Shown here one piece after another: positions 39,655 through 48,837 of a DNA stretch of 64,000 nt. The notes beneath the pieces are model-generated. The model was not told where the DNA came from and searched no databases. It saw only the letters and a program-made list of their open reading frames with translations. Each line of letters opens with the position of its first letter. Positions within the stretch are counted from its first letter, which is position 1. A program made the translations under genes and the position numbers. The stretch is from Floccifex porci (GTDB lineage Bacteria > Bacillota_I > Bacilli_A > Erysipelotrichales > Erysipelotrichaceae): the NCBI RefSeq assembly GCF_009696175.1, contig NZ_VUMM01000002.1, forward strand, positions 1 through 64,000, read 5' to 3'.

Positions 39655-40125
39655 CTAAATTACTGTTTTTGCCAAAATTTTCTTTTCGTTAGAAGTCATT
39701 CGAATTTCAACTTCCACTCCACGATCTATCAATTCATGTAACATTTGAATCTCTTCTTCCGTTACATTCATCGCTTTTGAAATGCTCTTTGTATTTTCTT
39801 TTGCCTTAGTTCCACCTAAATTAATACTTTTAATAGAAGGACATCCATCGGCTAATTTTTTAACATCTTTGATTGATTCTGTAATGATCATTAATTTATA
39901 TTTGTCGGTTACTCCACTATTAATGGCATCAATTGAATCCTCAACGGATTTCATTACCAGTTTCACACCAGTTGGTTTAGCCAGTTTTAAAGATGTTTTT
40001 CTTAAATCATCTTTTGGAACTGCATCATTGGCAATCAGGATGCAATCTGCATTGATTGCTGAAGTCCATGTAAAAGCAACCTGTCCATGTAACAATCTAT
40101 GATCCACTCTAACTAGTTTTATCAT
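39655..40125 (-). CDS. PTS mannose-family EIIB component (system 1)
   Basis: 156 aa soluble EIIB. The phospho-His is H13 in RVDHRLLHGQVAF. It accepts phosphate from the IIA gene just upstream and gives it to the incoming sugar. Start ATG 40125 has AAAGGA ahead. Confidence 0.94.
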   Translation of the reverse strand: MIKLVRVDHRLLHGQVAFTWTSAINADCILIANDAVPKDDLRKTSLKLAKPTGVKLVMKSVEDSIDAINSGVTDKYKLMIITESIKDVKKLADGCPSIKSINLGGTKAKENTKSISKAMNVTEEEIQMLHELIDRGVEVEIRMTSNEKKILAKTVI

Positions 40126-40137
40126 CTTAAATCCTTT

Positions 40138-40551
40138 CTAAAAATCTTCATCCATTTCATCTTCAGGTTCACCCTGAATAACACCTATACCTTCTTTTGA
40201 ATGTTCCACTAATTTTTCAACTTCTTCCAAAGACAAATCATTCTGATAATTCATTGCCAGATCCAAAGCCAATCCCAGATTCATTCCTGATATAATCATG
40301 ACATGATCAAATTCTCTTAACTGTGATAAAGTCGTATGAACACTTCCCCCGAGCACATCACAAAGAACAATTATTTTTTCATTCTTTTCAGCCGCTTCTT
40401 TTTTCAGCTGTACATACAGATCGTTAGGACTCTGCCCAGGAAATAGGCTGATGGTTTCTATGCCATCTGCTAAATCTCCAGCAATCATCCTGACTGAATC
40501 CAACATACCATCAGATAATTTACCATGCGATGCAAAAATCAATCGACTCAT
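40138..40551 (-). CDS. PTS mannose-family EIIA component (system 1)
   Basis: 137 aa soluble EIIA with phospho-His H9 in FASHGKLSDG and the CDVLGGSVHTTLSQL block. It is the first gene of the operon, 42 bases downstream of a sigma-54 promoter, with AGGAGG 7 bases before ATG 40551. The C-terminus is acidic (EPEDEMDEDF). Confidence 0.94.
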   Translation of the reverse strand: MSRLIFASHGKLSDGMLDSVRMIAGDLADGIETISLFPGQSPNDLYVQLKKEAAEKNEKIIVLCDVLGGSVHTTLSQLREFDHVMIISGMNLGLALDLAMNYQNDLSLEEVEKLVEHSKEGIGVIQGEPEDEMDEDF

Positions 40552-40592
40552 TCATTCACCTCCTTTAATTTTATTTCCTTCACCAATATACA

Positions 40593-40608
40593 AGCAACTT
40601 TTGTGCCA
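40593..40608 (-). promoter_or_regulatory. Sigma-54 (-24/-12) promoter
   Basis: Minus strand TGGCACAAAAGTTGCT, with the invariant GG and GC dinucleotides 10 bp apart. It fits the consensus TGGCAC-N5-TTGC at every defined position. It drives IIA-IIB-IIC-IID-SIS-HAD and lies directly downstream of its presumed activator gene. Confidence 0.93.
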
Positions 40609-40624
40609 TAGAATAAAAATAAAT

Positions 40625-40662
40625 AAAAAATGATGAAATTTTATTTATTTTCATCATTTTTT
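40625..40662. terminator. Terminator of the sigma-54 activator gene
   Basis: 14-bp stem AAAAAATGATGAAA / TTTCATCATTTTTT with a 10-nt loop; it surrounds the TAA stop of the activator gene. It insulates the sigma-54 promoter, 17 bases further on, from read-through. Confidence 0.88.
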
Positions 40663-43337
40663 ACATATAAATAAATATATTTTATTTCTGCAAGTGGAAT
40701 TTCTACATGATAAAACTTTTCAATTGAATTCATTGCTTTCTTTGTAAATCCAATAAATGTTTCATTTTCTCTTTCAAAATCTGTACAATCTTCATATTCA
40801 TATTGATTTTTTGATATGATCAGTCTTTCAATCATAGAACAAATATGAATGTATAAGCCAAAACATGTACGATTTGACAAATGCATTCTTAAATACATCT
40901 GCAGCTGATCAATGGCATTGGCCACTTGTTCTAATAGTTTTGTTGGATTTAAAATTGTTAGAACATTCATCAGATTGGATAGAGAAAAATTCTTAAGTAT
41001 ATTTTTATTAAAGGTTTCTAATTCTTCTTCACTCATTAAATTATAAAAATAAGAATTCATTCCTTCATAGTTTGCCTGTGTAATCAAATCTTCTACACCC
41101 ACATAATTTAAACCTTCAATATCTGGATTCAATGTACCAATCATAAATAAGACATTGTATTCTTTAAATAATGGATTGTTGTCTTTATGAGTCAGTAAAA
41201 ATGAATAATCCTGAATTTTTACTTCGACATTGATTCCACCAGGTAAAGACTCTTCTAGGATATCTTTAAATCGATTGGACGTTTCAATACCACTTGCACA
41301 GGAACAAAGAATAATGGATTTCTTTATTTTTCTTTCCATTATATGATACGTACAGCTGCTGGCTTCACTTACTCTTTTCAGAAGTTCATTCATTTCAATA
41401 CCTTGTCGAATTCCATTTCCTATCGCTAATGCAATCGGTGTAGAAACATGATCGATAATTCCTACATTCACATTGTCTATCTTTAATCCATTATATATTT
41501 CCGCTAAGCTTCCCATATCCACCAGCAGATACAGATCTTTTATATGACCCATCCGAAATAAATAGGCATTCAATCGATCTACGATCATTTGTGTATCCGT
41601 ATTGATAGGCATATCCAGAGAATCAAATATATATTCCTGCAGCAGTTGATTGGCAGCTTCTGCCATGCTGCTGGCCGTTGAATAGCCATGAGACAGAATC
41701 ACACAGGCTTTCTGTTCTGCTTTTTTTATACGGGAAGGATTGTATATATAAAATATAAATGTATCAATCATGATCGATAATAAATCTATATCAAAATAAG
41801 ACTGTAAATATTTACAGATTTCAAAAGCAATATTAGTTGTTCGATAATATTCATTCTGAAGAATTTCATGAAGATCTTCACATTCTTCTTCATTTTTTAT
41901 ATACCAGTTCCAATAATCATTTGTTTCATCAATCACTTCCTGTATATAATACGCAATGGCTCTTCTTTCATTATTTGTGACTTTAAAACCATAACGATCA
42001 TCCACTACATTTAAAATATGGTCGATTCCCTTTAAATAATAAGACTGTTCAATTTTAGATTCTTTTAAGATCACTGCATCAAAATAATCACCAATGATCT
42101 TCTTACCTTTTTCCATTAAAATAGAAACATCTTTATGTATTTTATATTCTTTAAAACAATTTAATATCGATTCATTTAATCGTATAATTTCTTTTGACTG
42201 ATTACTGTGAATTTTTAAATCATCCACAAATATAAATTCTTTATTATTTGTATGAAAAGCCCCTGTCTGATAATTTTTTAAAATAGAATCTGGTAAACTA
42301 TTCAATCGAATCGTAATAACATCTTCTTTTTTATCCAGTAAAGAATTTATACAGCTGGATTGAATAACCCCTTTCAATTCCCCTACATTACCTTTAAACT
42401 GTTCTGTCATTAAAATCGAATACACCTGGCTGCTTAAACGAATTTTTGAATTCAATCTTAGCTGTTCATTATAAAAAATTGTATAAATCAATTCCAGTCG
42501 TTCCTGAGATGTCCTTTCATTTAATGATGGAATGGAAATCACCATTGGAATTCTTCGCATTAAGGTTTTCAATAATACATTATCTGGATTTTCGGTTGTC
42601 GCAAAAATAATTCTTGCGTTAGAAGAATACCATTTCTCATTATCTCCCACTCTGTGATAAATCCCCTGGTCCATATAAGTGAATAATTTTTCCTGACATT
42701 CGGCTTTTAAATCGTGTACTTCATCTAAAAATAAAATTCCTCCATCAGCTAAGGAAATCAATCCTTCATTGTCTTTATCAGCGCCCGTAAACGCTCCTTT
42801 CACATGTCCAAATAAATTCGCAGTCAATAATTCTGGATTATTGGCATATTCTGAACAATTCACAGTCACAAATTTTCCTTTATTTGATAACAGATTCTCA
42901 TTCAAAGCCCATTCATAAGTTAATCTGGCAATATAGCTTTTTCCTGTTCCGGTAGGTCCATACAATAACATAGGCAATCCATTAGGTGGATAGGAAATGG
43001 TTGATTTGCATTTGTTCACTGTGCTTTTTAAAGAATACTGATATCCTACTAATTTTGAAAAAGCATCTACATCCTTATGATTTACTAATTCATTAAAGTT
43101 TAAATACGTTTTCTTATTTACTTCAATATTTTCACTCTTTAAATATTCCAGACTGATAAAATAAAATGGTTTTTCATCAATTCGTATAATTTTATCTTCT
43201 TCTAATAATTTATTTAATACGATTGCACAGGTATTTTTGGGAATCTGAAAAGACTTACTGATATTTAATATGGTATTTTCCGAATATTTCTTTTCAAAAC
43301 TGTTTTTATTTATATAATTCAAAATTGTATTCTTCAT
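40641..43337 (-). CDS. LevR/GfrR-type sigma-54-dependent activator with PTS domains
   Basis: 898 aa. An N-terminal winged helix (residues 1-65) is followed by an AAA+ domain with Walker A GPTGTGKS (127-134), GAFTGA (181-186), the sigma-54 contact loop, and Walker B ILFLDE (201-206). Then come PRD1 (about 400-510), an EIIA-Man-like domain (CVILSHGYSTASS), an EIIB-like domain with CSCASGIETS, and PRD2. Phosphorylation by HPr and the cognate EII sets its activity. It activates the adjacent promoter; its binding sites are probably in its own 3' coding end. It is divergent from rpoN. Confidence 0.93.
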   Translation of the reverse strand: MKNTILNYINKNSFEKKYSENTILNISKSFQIPKNTCAIVLNKLLEEDKIIRIDEKPFYFISLEYLKSENIEVNKKTYLNFNELVNHKDVDAFSKLVGYQYSLKSTVNKCKSTISYPPNGLPMLLYGPTGTGKSYIARLTYEWALNENLLSNKGKFVTVNCSEYANNPELLTANLFGHVKGAFTGADKDNEGLISLADGGILFLDEVHDLKAECQEKLFTYMDQGIYHRVGDNEKWYSSNARIIFATTENPDNVLLKTLMRRIPMVISIPSLNERTSQERLELIYTIFYNEQLRLNSKIRLSSQVYSILMTEQFKGNVGELKGVIQSSCINSLLDKKEDVITIRLNSLPDSILKNYQTGAFHTNNKEFIFVDDLKIHSNQSKEIIRLNESILNCFKEYKIHKDVSILMEKGKKIIGDYFDAVILKESKIEQSYYLKGIDHILNVVDDRYGFKVTNNERRAIAYYIQEVIDETNDYWNWYIKNEEECEDLHEILQNEYYRTTNIAFEICKYLQSYFDIDLLSIMIDTFIFYIYNPSRIKKAEQKACVILSHGYSTASSMAEAANQLLQEYIFDSLDMPINTDTQMIVDRLNAYLFRMGHIKDLYLLVDMGSLAEIYNGLKIDNVNVGIIDHVSTPIALAIGNGIRQGIEMNELLKRVSEASSCTYHIMERKIKKSIILCSCASGIETSNRFKDILEESLPGGINVEVKIQDYSFLLTHKDNNPLFKEYNVLFMIGTLNPDIEGLNYVGVEDLITQANYEGMNSYFYNLMSEEELETFNKNILKNFSLSNLMNVLTILNPTKLLEQVANAIDQLQMYLRMHLSNRTCFGLYIHICSMIERLIISKNQYEYEDCTDFERENETFIGFTKKAMNSIEKFYHVEIPLAEIKYIYLYVKNDENK

Positions 43338-43348
43338 TTCTTTTCCTC

Positions 43349-43376
43349 TTTAAATTCATCTTCTATACATTATAAT
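43349..43376 (+). promoter_or_regulatory. rpoN promoter (leaderless transcript likely)
   Basis: TTTAAA (43349-43354), 16 bp, TATAAT (43371-43376). Initiation 7 bases further would be at or next to the A of ATG 43383, and no Shine-Dalgarno is present. Confidence 0.5.
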
Positions 43377-43382
43377 ACTAAT

Positions 43383-44573
43383 ATGAAAAACAATTTACAA
43401 TTGCATCAAACCTATAAACAATCTTTAATATTATCTAAATCCATGAAAAATCATTTAGAATTTCTGAAAATGAACAATCATGAACTGTCTTCATTTTTAA
43501 AAGAAGTATCCTTGACCAACCCATTTTTAGAATATACTCCCAGCACAGATATTTCTTTATATTTAAATGAAGGAATTGAAAGTAAGAAAAGTTTAAAAGA
43601 TGAACTGTATTTTCAGCTTCATACATGTAATCAGGATTACAATCAGAAAAATGCCGAATATATTATTGAATCATTAGATGAAAATGGATTTTTTAATCAG
43701 GATTTTGATGATATAGATACTTTATCTCTGATTCAAAGCTTTGAACCATACGGTGTAGCTGCCAAAAATAGTCTGGATTCTATATTTATCCAATTGAAAC
43801 AAAAACAACAGTTTTTAGCTTTACAGATCATGATAGAATTTGAAAAGGAAATCATTCATAATGATCTGGATACCATTTCAAAAGAATTAAAGATTTCGTT
43901 TGATCAGGTTTATGAATGCATTCATCAGATTCAACAATGTTCTCCTTTTCCCTGTGCTAATTATTCAGTGGATATACAACCACAGATCATTCCAGATTTA
44001 GAAATTATAATAGAAGAGAATGAAATACATATCCATCCAAAAGAAATTGGTAATATATACTTAGAAGAAACATCCCTTTCCAGAAATATGAATAAAGAAG
44101 TAAAACGGTATTTTCAGGAAGCTAAATTTTATATTGACAGCATTCATAAAAGGAATAAGACTTTACTTCTTATGATGAATGAACTTGTAAAGATACAGGA
44201 AGGCTTTTTTCTTTATCACGATCAGCTGAATCCATGTACCTTAAATGAGATTGCCCTTTTAACAAATTATTCAAAATCTACAACTTCTAGAACATTATCA
44301 AATAAATATTTTTTATTTCAAGATACCATTTATCCGATTTATTCTTTATTTACTTCTAAAACAAAAGAAGGATCCAGTAAAGATTCAATACTAAATGCGA
44401 TTCAATATTTAATTGAAACGGAAGATAAGAATTCTCCATTGGAAGATGAACAGATTGTTGAAAGACTGAAAGAATTTGAACTGTATGCAGCTCGAAGAAC
44501 TATATCAAAATACAGAAACCAATTAAATATTAAAAATTCCAGACAGAGAAAAAAAGATTATAAAAAGGGATAG
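43383..44573 (+). CDS. rpoN: RNA polymerase sigma-54 factor
   Basis: 396 aa. The Gln/Leu-rich N-terminal activator-binding region I (LQLHQTYKQSLILSKSM) is followed by the core-binding region, a helix-turn-helix (TLNEIALLTNYSKSTTSRTLS) and the RpoN box AARRTISKYRNQLNI, which recognises the -24 element. It is shorter than proteobacterial RpoN, like other Firmicute SigL proteins. It lies beside its likely main client, the LevR-type activator and PTS operon. Confidence 0.95.
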   Translation: MKNNLQLHQTYKQSLILSKSMKNHLEFLKMNNHELSSFLKEVSLTNPFLEYTPSTDISLYLNEGIESKKSLKDELYFQLHTCNQDYNQKNAEYIIESLDENGFFNQDFDDIDTLSLIQSFEPYGVAAKNSLDSIFIQLKQKQQFLALQIMIEFEKEIIHNDLDTISKELKISFDQVYECIHQIQQCSPFPCANYSVDIQPQIIPDLEIIIEENEIHIHPKEIGNIYLEETSLSRNMNKEVKRYFQEAKFYIDSIHKRNKTLLLMMNELVKIQEGFFLYHDQLNPCTLNEIALLTNYSKSTTSRTLSNKYFLFQDTIYPIYSLFTSKTKEGSSKDSILNAIQYLIETEDKNSPLEDEQIVERLKEFELYAARRTISKYRNQLNIKNSRQRKKDYKKG

Positions 44574-44597
44574 TATTAATTTTTACTATCTCTTTTT
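44562..44597. terminator. Bidirectional terminator rpoN / DUF3284 gene
   Basis: Stem AAAAAGGGATAGTA / TACTATCTCTTTTT (one G-U pair) with an 8-nt loop. It contains the stop codons of both convergent genes. Confidence 0.82.
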
Positions 44598-44980
44598 GAT
44601 AAAATATAAGATTCCATTTTTGATAATTGTTTCTTAGTAGCAGATTTAAAGCGCATTGAATCAAAGGCATTGACTTTACGACCAATGGATTCTTCTGTAT
44701 AAGTGACTTCACTTTTACCATCTTCGCATTCTTTGACCACATAAGAAGTAACAGCTTCCATATGACTGGTTTTCATGCGGGCTTTATATTCACAATTTCT
44801 TTTAAAAACCTCAATTTTTACATTCATTTTTTCTTTTCCAAATTTTTTTGAATATTGAAAGCCACTCTCTATTTTATGAATTTTCTTATTTGTTGCCTGT
44901 TTTACATCATCTATTACGGATACCTGAATCGCATCAAAAAATTCAACTGGTGTTACATTTAATACTTTTGTATACTGCAT
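44576..44980 (-). CDS. DUF3284-domain protein
   Basis: 134 aa, one DUF3284 domain: MQYTKVLNVTPVEFFDAI at the start and KSEVTYTEESIGRKVN later. The family looks like a small START/SRPBCC-type fold and is often found near PTS genes in Firmicutes; its function is unknown. ATG 44980 follows AGGGAG and fits the family start better than the frame from 45001. Confidence 0.82.
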   Translation of the reverse strand: MQYTKVLNVTPVEFFDAIQVSVIDDVKQATNKKIHKIESGFQYSKKFGKEKMNVKIEVFKRNCEYKARMKTSHMEAVTSYVVKECEDGKSEVTYTEESIGRKVNAFDSMRFKSATKKQLSKMESYILSKRDSKN

Positions 44981-45012
44981 TCTATCAACTCCCTGTATCA
45001 TTCTATCAAAAA

Positions 45013-45033
45013 AAGTCGAAATTATTTCGACTT
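45013..45033 (-). terminator. Terminator of AraC-type gene 1
   Basis: 9-bp stem AAGTCGAAA / TTTCGACTT with TTA loop, then TTTTTTTT on the minus strand; includes the stop codon. Confidence 0.85.
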
Positions 45034-46203
45034 ATAGATTTTATTCGCGTATTCTGTAGGACTGATATTATATTCCTGTTTAAAACGTCTTGAAAAATAA
45101 TGAATAGAGGAAAATCCTAATAAATTGGATATCTCTGATATTGTATATTTACTTTCTCGTATTAATTCTTTACTTTTATTTAATTTTGTATTTAAAATAT
45201 AGCGCTTAGGAGCAATGTTCAAATTATTATTGAATAAATTCTGTAGAGAACTTCGACTTAAACCAAAACGCTGACACAATTCTTCCACATTATTAAAATC
45301 ACTGAATACATTTTCATTAATATATAATAATATTTCATTCAACAATTCATTTTCAAAATTCTGCTGCATAGGAGTACTGGCTACTTTTACAACTTCTTCA
45401 TTATTACTTGTCATTAACTCATAAACAATACGATTTAATGCTTCAAACATTAACAGATTGCTGTGTTCTCCATCTGTAGAAGAACCTTGTACAAACAAAT
45501 CCAAAGCTGCCTTCGCTTCTCTTCCAATTTTAAAAATATGATTCATTAAAGATTCTTTTTGTGCTTCTAAATCAATATCCATATCAATGATAATGGATAA
45601 ATACGAACAGGGATTGTCTTCTGTTCTCTGTCGATGAAACTGATCTGGAGCATAAATCATTAAATCATTGGAATGCAGAACATATTCTTTTCCTTCAATG
45701 GTTGTATATAAAGTACCTGAATCCACATATGTAATTTCCCAGTATTTAATGGATTCTCCCTGAAAACTGTAATGGTGATTTCGAACATTATAGTAATACG
45801 CAATTAATTCATTAATATGTAAAGTGGGAAGAATTCTTTGATACGTATATTCCTGATTTAAAAATACATTTTCGATTCGACAGCCATTTATAAAAGCAAG
45901 TTCAATTTTTGATATTTTTCCTAATGGCACAAAGTTAAAATAAAATCCCTTATTGATTTTTATAATTCTATGAATCACAAATTCATCATATTCTTTATTT
46001 TCTGGATTCTCTGTAATAACCAGCAAAGCAATCCCATCTAACACTTTTAAATATATATCTTCGCTTGCCTTTAAAAAATAAGTAATCGTGTCACTTGTCG
46101 CATTTAAAACATAATTATTCTGGTGTATACTTTTATTCCTTGTGTAATCTGTAAATACTTCACCATATTTTAGAAAATCAAGGCTTGAAGTTTTATTGAA
46201 CAT
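45022..46203 (-). CDS. AraC-family regulator 1
   Basis: 393 aa. The C-terminal AraC domain (residues 295-390) has two helix-turn-helix units, EELCQRFGLSRSSLQNLF and ISEISNLLGFSSIHYFSRRFKQ. The N-terminal 200 residues include a cupin-like part (WEITYVDSGTLYTTIEGKEYVLHSNDLMIY). ATG 46203 (MFNKTSSLDF) follows AAGGGG. It lies downstream of the IIB-IIC-IID operon on the same strand. A close paralogue is divergent on the other side (48838-50001). Both probably sense an amino sugar or its derivative. Confidence 0.9.
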   Translation of the reverse strand: MFNKTSSLDFLKYGEVFTDYTRNKSIHQNNYVLNATSDTITYFLKASEDIYLKVLDGIALLVITENPENKEYDEFVIHRIIKINKGFYFNFVPLGKISKIELAFINGCRIENVFLNQEYTYQRILPTLHINELIAYYYNVRNHHYSFQGESIKYWEITYVDSGTLYTTIEGKEYVLHSNDLMIYAPDQFHRQRTEDNPCSYLSIIIDMDIDLEAQKESLMNHIFKIGREAKAALDLFVQGSSTDGEHSNLLMFEALNRIVYELMTSNNEEVVKVASTPMQQNFENELLNEILLYINENVFSDFNNVEELCQRFGLSRSSLQNLFNNNLNIAPKRYILNTKLNKSKELIRESKYTISEISNLLGFSSIHYFSRRFKQEYNISPTEYANKIYKSK

Positions 46204-46236
46204 TATAACCCCTTTCATTTTTCAAAACGTATAAAA

Positions 46237-46257
46237 AGACTCGAATAAATCGAGTCT
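46237..46257 (-). terminator. Terminator of PTS system 2
   Basis: 8-bp stem AGACTCGA / TCGAGTCT, loop ATAAA, then TTTTTAT on the minus strand. Confidence 0.83.
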
Positions 46258-46287
46258 CTTATAAGAGAGTAATTTATGCAATTGGAA

Positions 46288-47160
46288 TTATCCGACTGTC
46301 CAAGGAACTGGTACAAGTGGTGTATAAGAACCAGTCCAGATACCAAATACAGCTCCTACAATACCAATTACTAAGATTAGACCAATACATTTAACTGGTG
46401 TCCAACCTTTTTTCTTAATCAAGAAGAACATCAATAATGTTAACAATAATGGTAATAAACAAGGTAAGATCATATCCAGGTAGTTTTGAATAACGATTGG
46501 ACTTTCACCATTTGCGATAGTGATTCCTAAACGAGTTCCACCACCATAGTTAGCAATTAAGGCACCTACAACGAATACTCCTAATACAGAAGCAGCGTGT
46601 GTAAATTCCTGAGCGAATTCTGTCATCATGCTGACAGCTTTCATACCTAAATTATATGACCAGTACATCAAACCATAACGTAATGCCATTTCGCATCCGA
46701 ATAAGATAATGAAGTATAGAACTGGTCCAACAAAAGATCCATTAATAGCCATATTAGCTGTTAAACCAGCAGTAATAGGTACTAATGTATACCAGAATAA
46801 TGCATCCCCGATTCCTCCTAATGGAGCTGCAACGGAAATACGTACGGAACGGATTGTCTGGCAATCAGTTTTTAACTGTTCCATTGATAATACAATACCC
46901 ATAACAAATGTAACAGCGAATGGGTGTGTATTGATGAAGTCCATGTTGTGAGTCATAGATGTAGCTAAGTCATCTTTGTTTGTATGGATTTCCTGTAAAC
47001 CTGGTAACATAGCCCATAACCAACCAGCAGATTGCATACGTTCATAGTTGAATGCAGCCTGTAATTGACATGAACGCCAGATCATTTTAGTTAACGTTTT
47101 CTTGCTGACACGAGAAGCTGGAGTAGTATCTACATATCTTAAGTTTTGATTAGATTCCAT
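46288..47160 (-). CDS. PTS mannose-family EIID component (system 2)
   Basis: 290 aa. It has the IID pattern KMIWRSCQLQAAFNYERMQSAG at the N-terminus, APLGGIGDALFWYTLVPI centrally and membrane segments towards the C-terminus. ATG 47160 lies in the IIC end with AAGGAGGT 8 bases ahead. A GTG 3 bases earlier is less likely. The substrate is probably N-acetylgalactosamine or galactosamine, from the surrounding AgaS, NagA and GatZ genes. Confidence 0.93.
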   Translation of the reverse strand: MESNQNLRYVDTTPASRVSKKTLTKMIWRSCQLQAAFNYERMQSAGWLWAMLPGLQEIHTNKDDLATSMTHNMDFINTHPFAVTFVMGIVLSMEQLKTDCQTIRSVRISVAAPLGGIGDALFWYTLVPITAGLTANMAINGSFVGPVLYFIILFGCEMALRYGLMYWSYNLGMKAVSMMTEFAQEFTHAASVLGVFVVGALIANYGGGTRLGITIANGESPIVIQNYLDMILPCLLPLLLTLLMFFLIKKKGWTPVKCIGLILVIGIVGAVFGIWTGSYTPLVPVPWTVG

Positions 47161-47941
47161 CACTCATACCTCCTTCTGCAATTTTCTTATTTAATCCACT
47201 GATACGGAAGTCATTCAATGCGATAAAGATTCCTAAGAATGCAACTAATAATAATGTTGCAGAACCTAATACAGCGATGTTTCCAATTACCAATGCACAA
47301 ACGAAACCAGCTAATAAATAACCCCACATATCGTTTGCTAACATAATTTTTAATAAGATAGCGAAACCTACGAAACGCATCATTCCACCAGCAGCACTTA
47401 ATCCACCCATGAACCATGAAGCGTTAGCAGCCAATGCTTCCAATGTACCAGACATAGCAACTCCACCAACATAAGCGATGATTGCGATTACGGCGAATAA
47501 TCCACCTAAGATACACATAGAAGTATTTAATACAGCTGTAATTCCTTTAGGATTTGCTTGTTCAGCAGCTTTGTCTGCTTTAGCCATTAAACCAGACATA
47601 ACTGTAAATGTTAATGTTACAACGTATTGACCGAAAGTAGCGAAGATCATACAAGCACCTAAAGCGGCATTGATATCCATTTTAGCTTTAACAGCGAAGA
47701 TCATCGCAACAACAGATCCTAATACAGCGTTAGGAGGCTGAGCCCCACCAACTGGCATGTTACCAATCATCATTAATTCATATGTACCACCGATTACAAG
47801 TCCTGTTTGAACATCACCTAAGATCATACCGATGATAGGACAAGCAACGATTGGACGATACATAATTTCTGTTAATGAGAATTGGTCAATAGCAAAAATA
47901 AAAGTTACGATTGCTAATAAAATAATTTCGATAACATTCAT
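47150..47941 (-). CDS. PTS mannose-family EIIC component (system 2)
   Basis: 263 aa membrane protein with CPIIGMILGDVQTGLVIGGTYELMMIG near residue 33, the sorbose/mannose IIC signature. The tail GGMSDGI matches the tail of the remote IIA at 51465-51899 (DDFSDGI), supporting their pairing. GGAGAAG lies ahead of the start. Confidence 0.93.
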   Translation of the reverse strand: MNVIEIILLAIVTFIFAIDQFSLTEIMYRPIVACPIIGMILGDVQTGLVIGGTYELMMIGNMPVGGAQPPNAVLGSVVAMIFAVKAKMDINAALGACMIFATFGQYVVTLTFTVMSGLMAKADKAAEQANPKGITAVLNTSMCILGGLFAVIAIIAYVGGVAMSGTLEALAANASWFMGGLSAAGGMMRFVGFAILLKIMLANDMWGYLLAGFVCALVIGNIAVLGSATLLLVAFLGIFIALNDFRISGLNKKIAEGGMSDGI

Positions 47942-47985
47942 ATTTTTTTCTTCTCCAATTCTAATAAATGCTTATTATCTGGATC

Positions 47986-48462
47986 TTATTTCCACAATTT
48001 ATCCAGATCTTCTGCAGCATATTGTGGAACTCGACGAATTTCTAGTTCAACACCCATATCCTGCAATTTTTTGAAAGTAGCAACATCATCGTCATCTACA
48101 GCTACGCTTGTAGCAACCTGACGTTTACCTTCAGACATGTGCATGTTCCCAATATTTACTTTTTTAATAGGAACTCCACCTTCCACAAGTCTTAATACGT
48201 CCTGTGGTGTTTCACAAATAATCGCAATCATCTGTTTTGGACTTGCTTTTCCAATGATCTGAATTGTTTTGTCAATTGAGAAATATCTTGTTTGAGCATA
48301 TCCTGGTGCTGCCATATTCATTAATCCCTGACGTAATTTATCAGTTGATACAGCATCATTAGCAACTAACAACAAATTTGCTCCTACAGATCCACACCAT
48401 TGTGTAGCAACCTGACCATGAATCAAACGATTGTCAATTCTTGTTAAAACGATATTTGGCAT
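47986..48462 (-). CDS. PTS mannose-family EIIB component (system 2)
   Basis: 158 aa with phospho-His H15 in RIDNRLIHGQVATQW. It is the first gene of the IIB-IIC-IID operon. No IIA gene is attached; the phosphate donor is probably the IIA in the agaS-nagB operon about 3 kb away. GGGAGAG precedes the ATG. Confidence 0.93.
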   Translation of the reverse strand: MPNIVLTRIDNRLIHGQVATQWCGSVGANLLLVANDAVSTDKLRQGLMNMAAPGYAQTRYFSIDKTIQIIGKASPKQMIAIICETPQDVLRLVEGGVPIKKVNIGNMHMSEGKRQVATSVAVDDDDVATFKKLQDMGVELEIRRVPQYAAEDLDKLWK

Positions 48463-48837
48463 AAAAAACTCTCCCTTCTGTAGGACATTTATTTTGTCCT
48501 CTTGTCTGTATTATAGTTTTTTTTAAATAAAAAATATTTACAGTTTTTGTTATCCATTTTGTTTTTTTTAATAAATTTTAAAAATGTAACCGCTTTTATT
48601 TTGGCAAAAAAGGAAAATCATTCTTCATAAATCACAAAAATAGAACGCAAAAACATTCAAAAACATACATAAATATAAAAAAATGAAATGAAACAAATTA
48701 AAAAGTTTAAAAAAATATATTCATATATATTAATTTTTAAATAATCTAAATATTTTTAATAAAATATCTCATTTTTTATATTAAAAATTAAAATATTGAA
48801 TTATAATAAACAAAAAATACAAAAGAAAGGAGAATTT
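48463..48837. promoter_or_regulatory. AT-rich divergent control region of PTS system 2
   Basis: 375 bases without a gene, extremely A/T rich. Minus-strand TATAAT at 48515-48510 is a good -10 for IIB, without a recognisable -35, as is usual for an AraC-activated promoter. Its leader carries an AGGACA / TGTCCT hairpin (48482-48500). The plus-strand AraC gene starts at 48838 with AAAGGAGA. Long A and T tracts (48515-48780) suggest bent DNA. Confidence 0.55.
48585..48598. promoter_or_regulatory. cre-like site
   Basis: TGTAACCGCTTTTA matches the CcpA consensus TGWAANCGNTNWCA at 13 of 14 positions. It is 70-85 bases upstream of the IIB -10 and would allow catabolite control of this operon. Confidence 0.5.
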
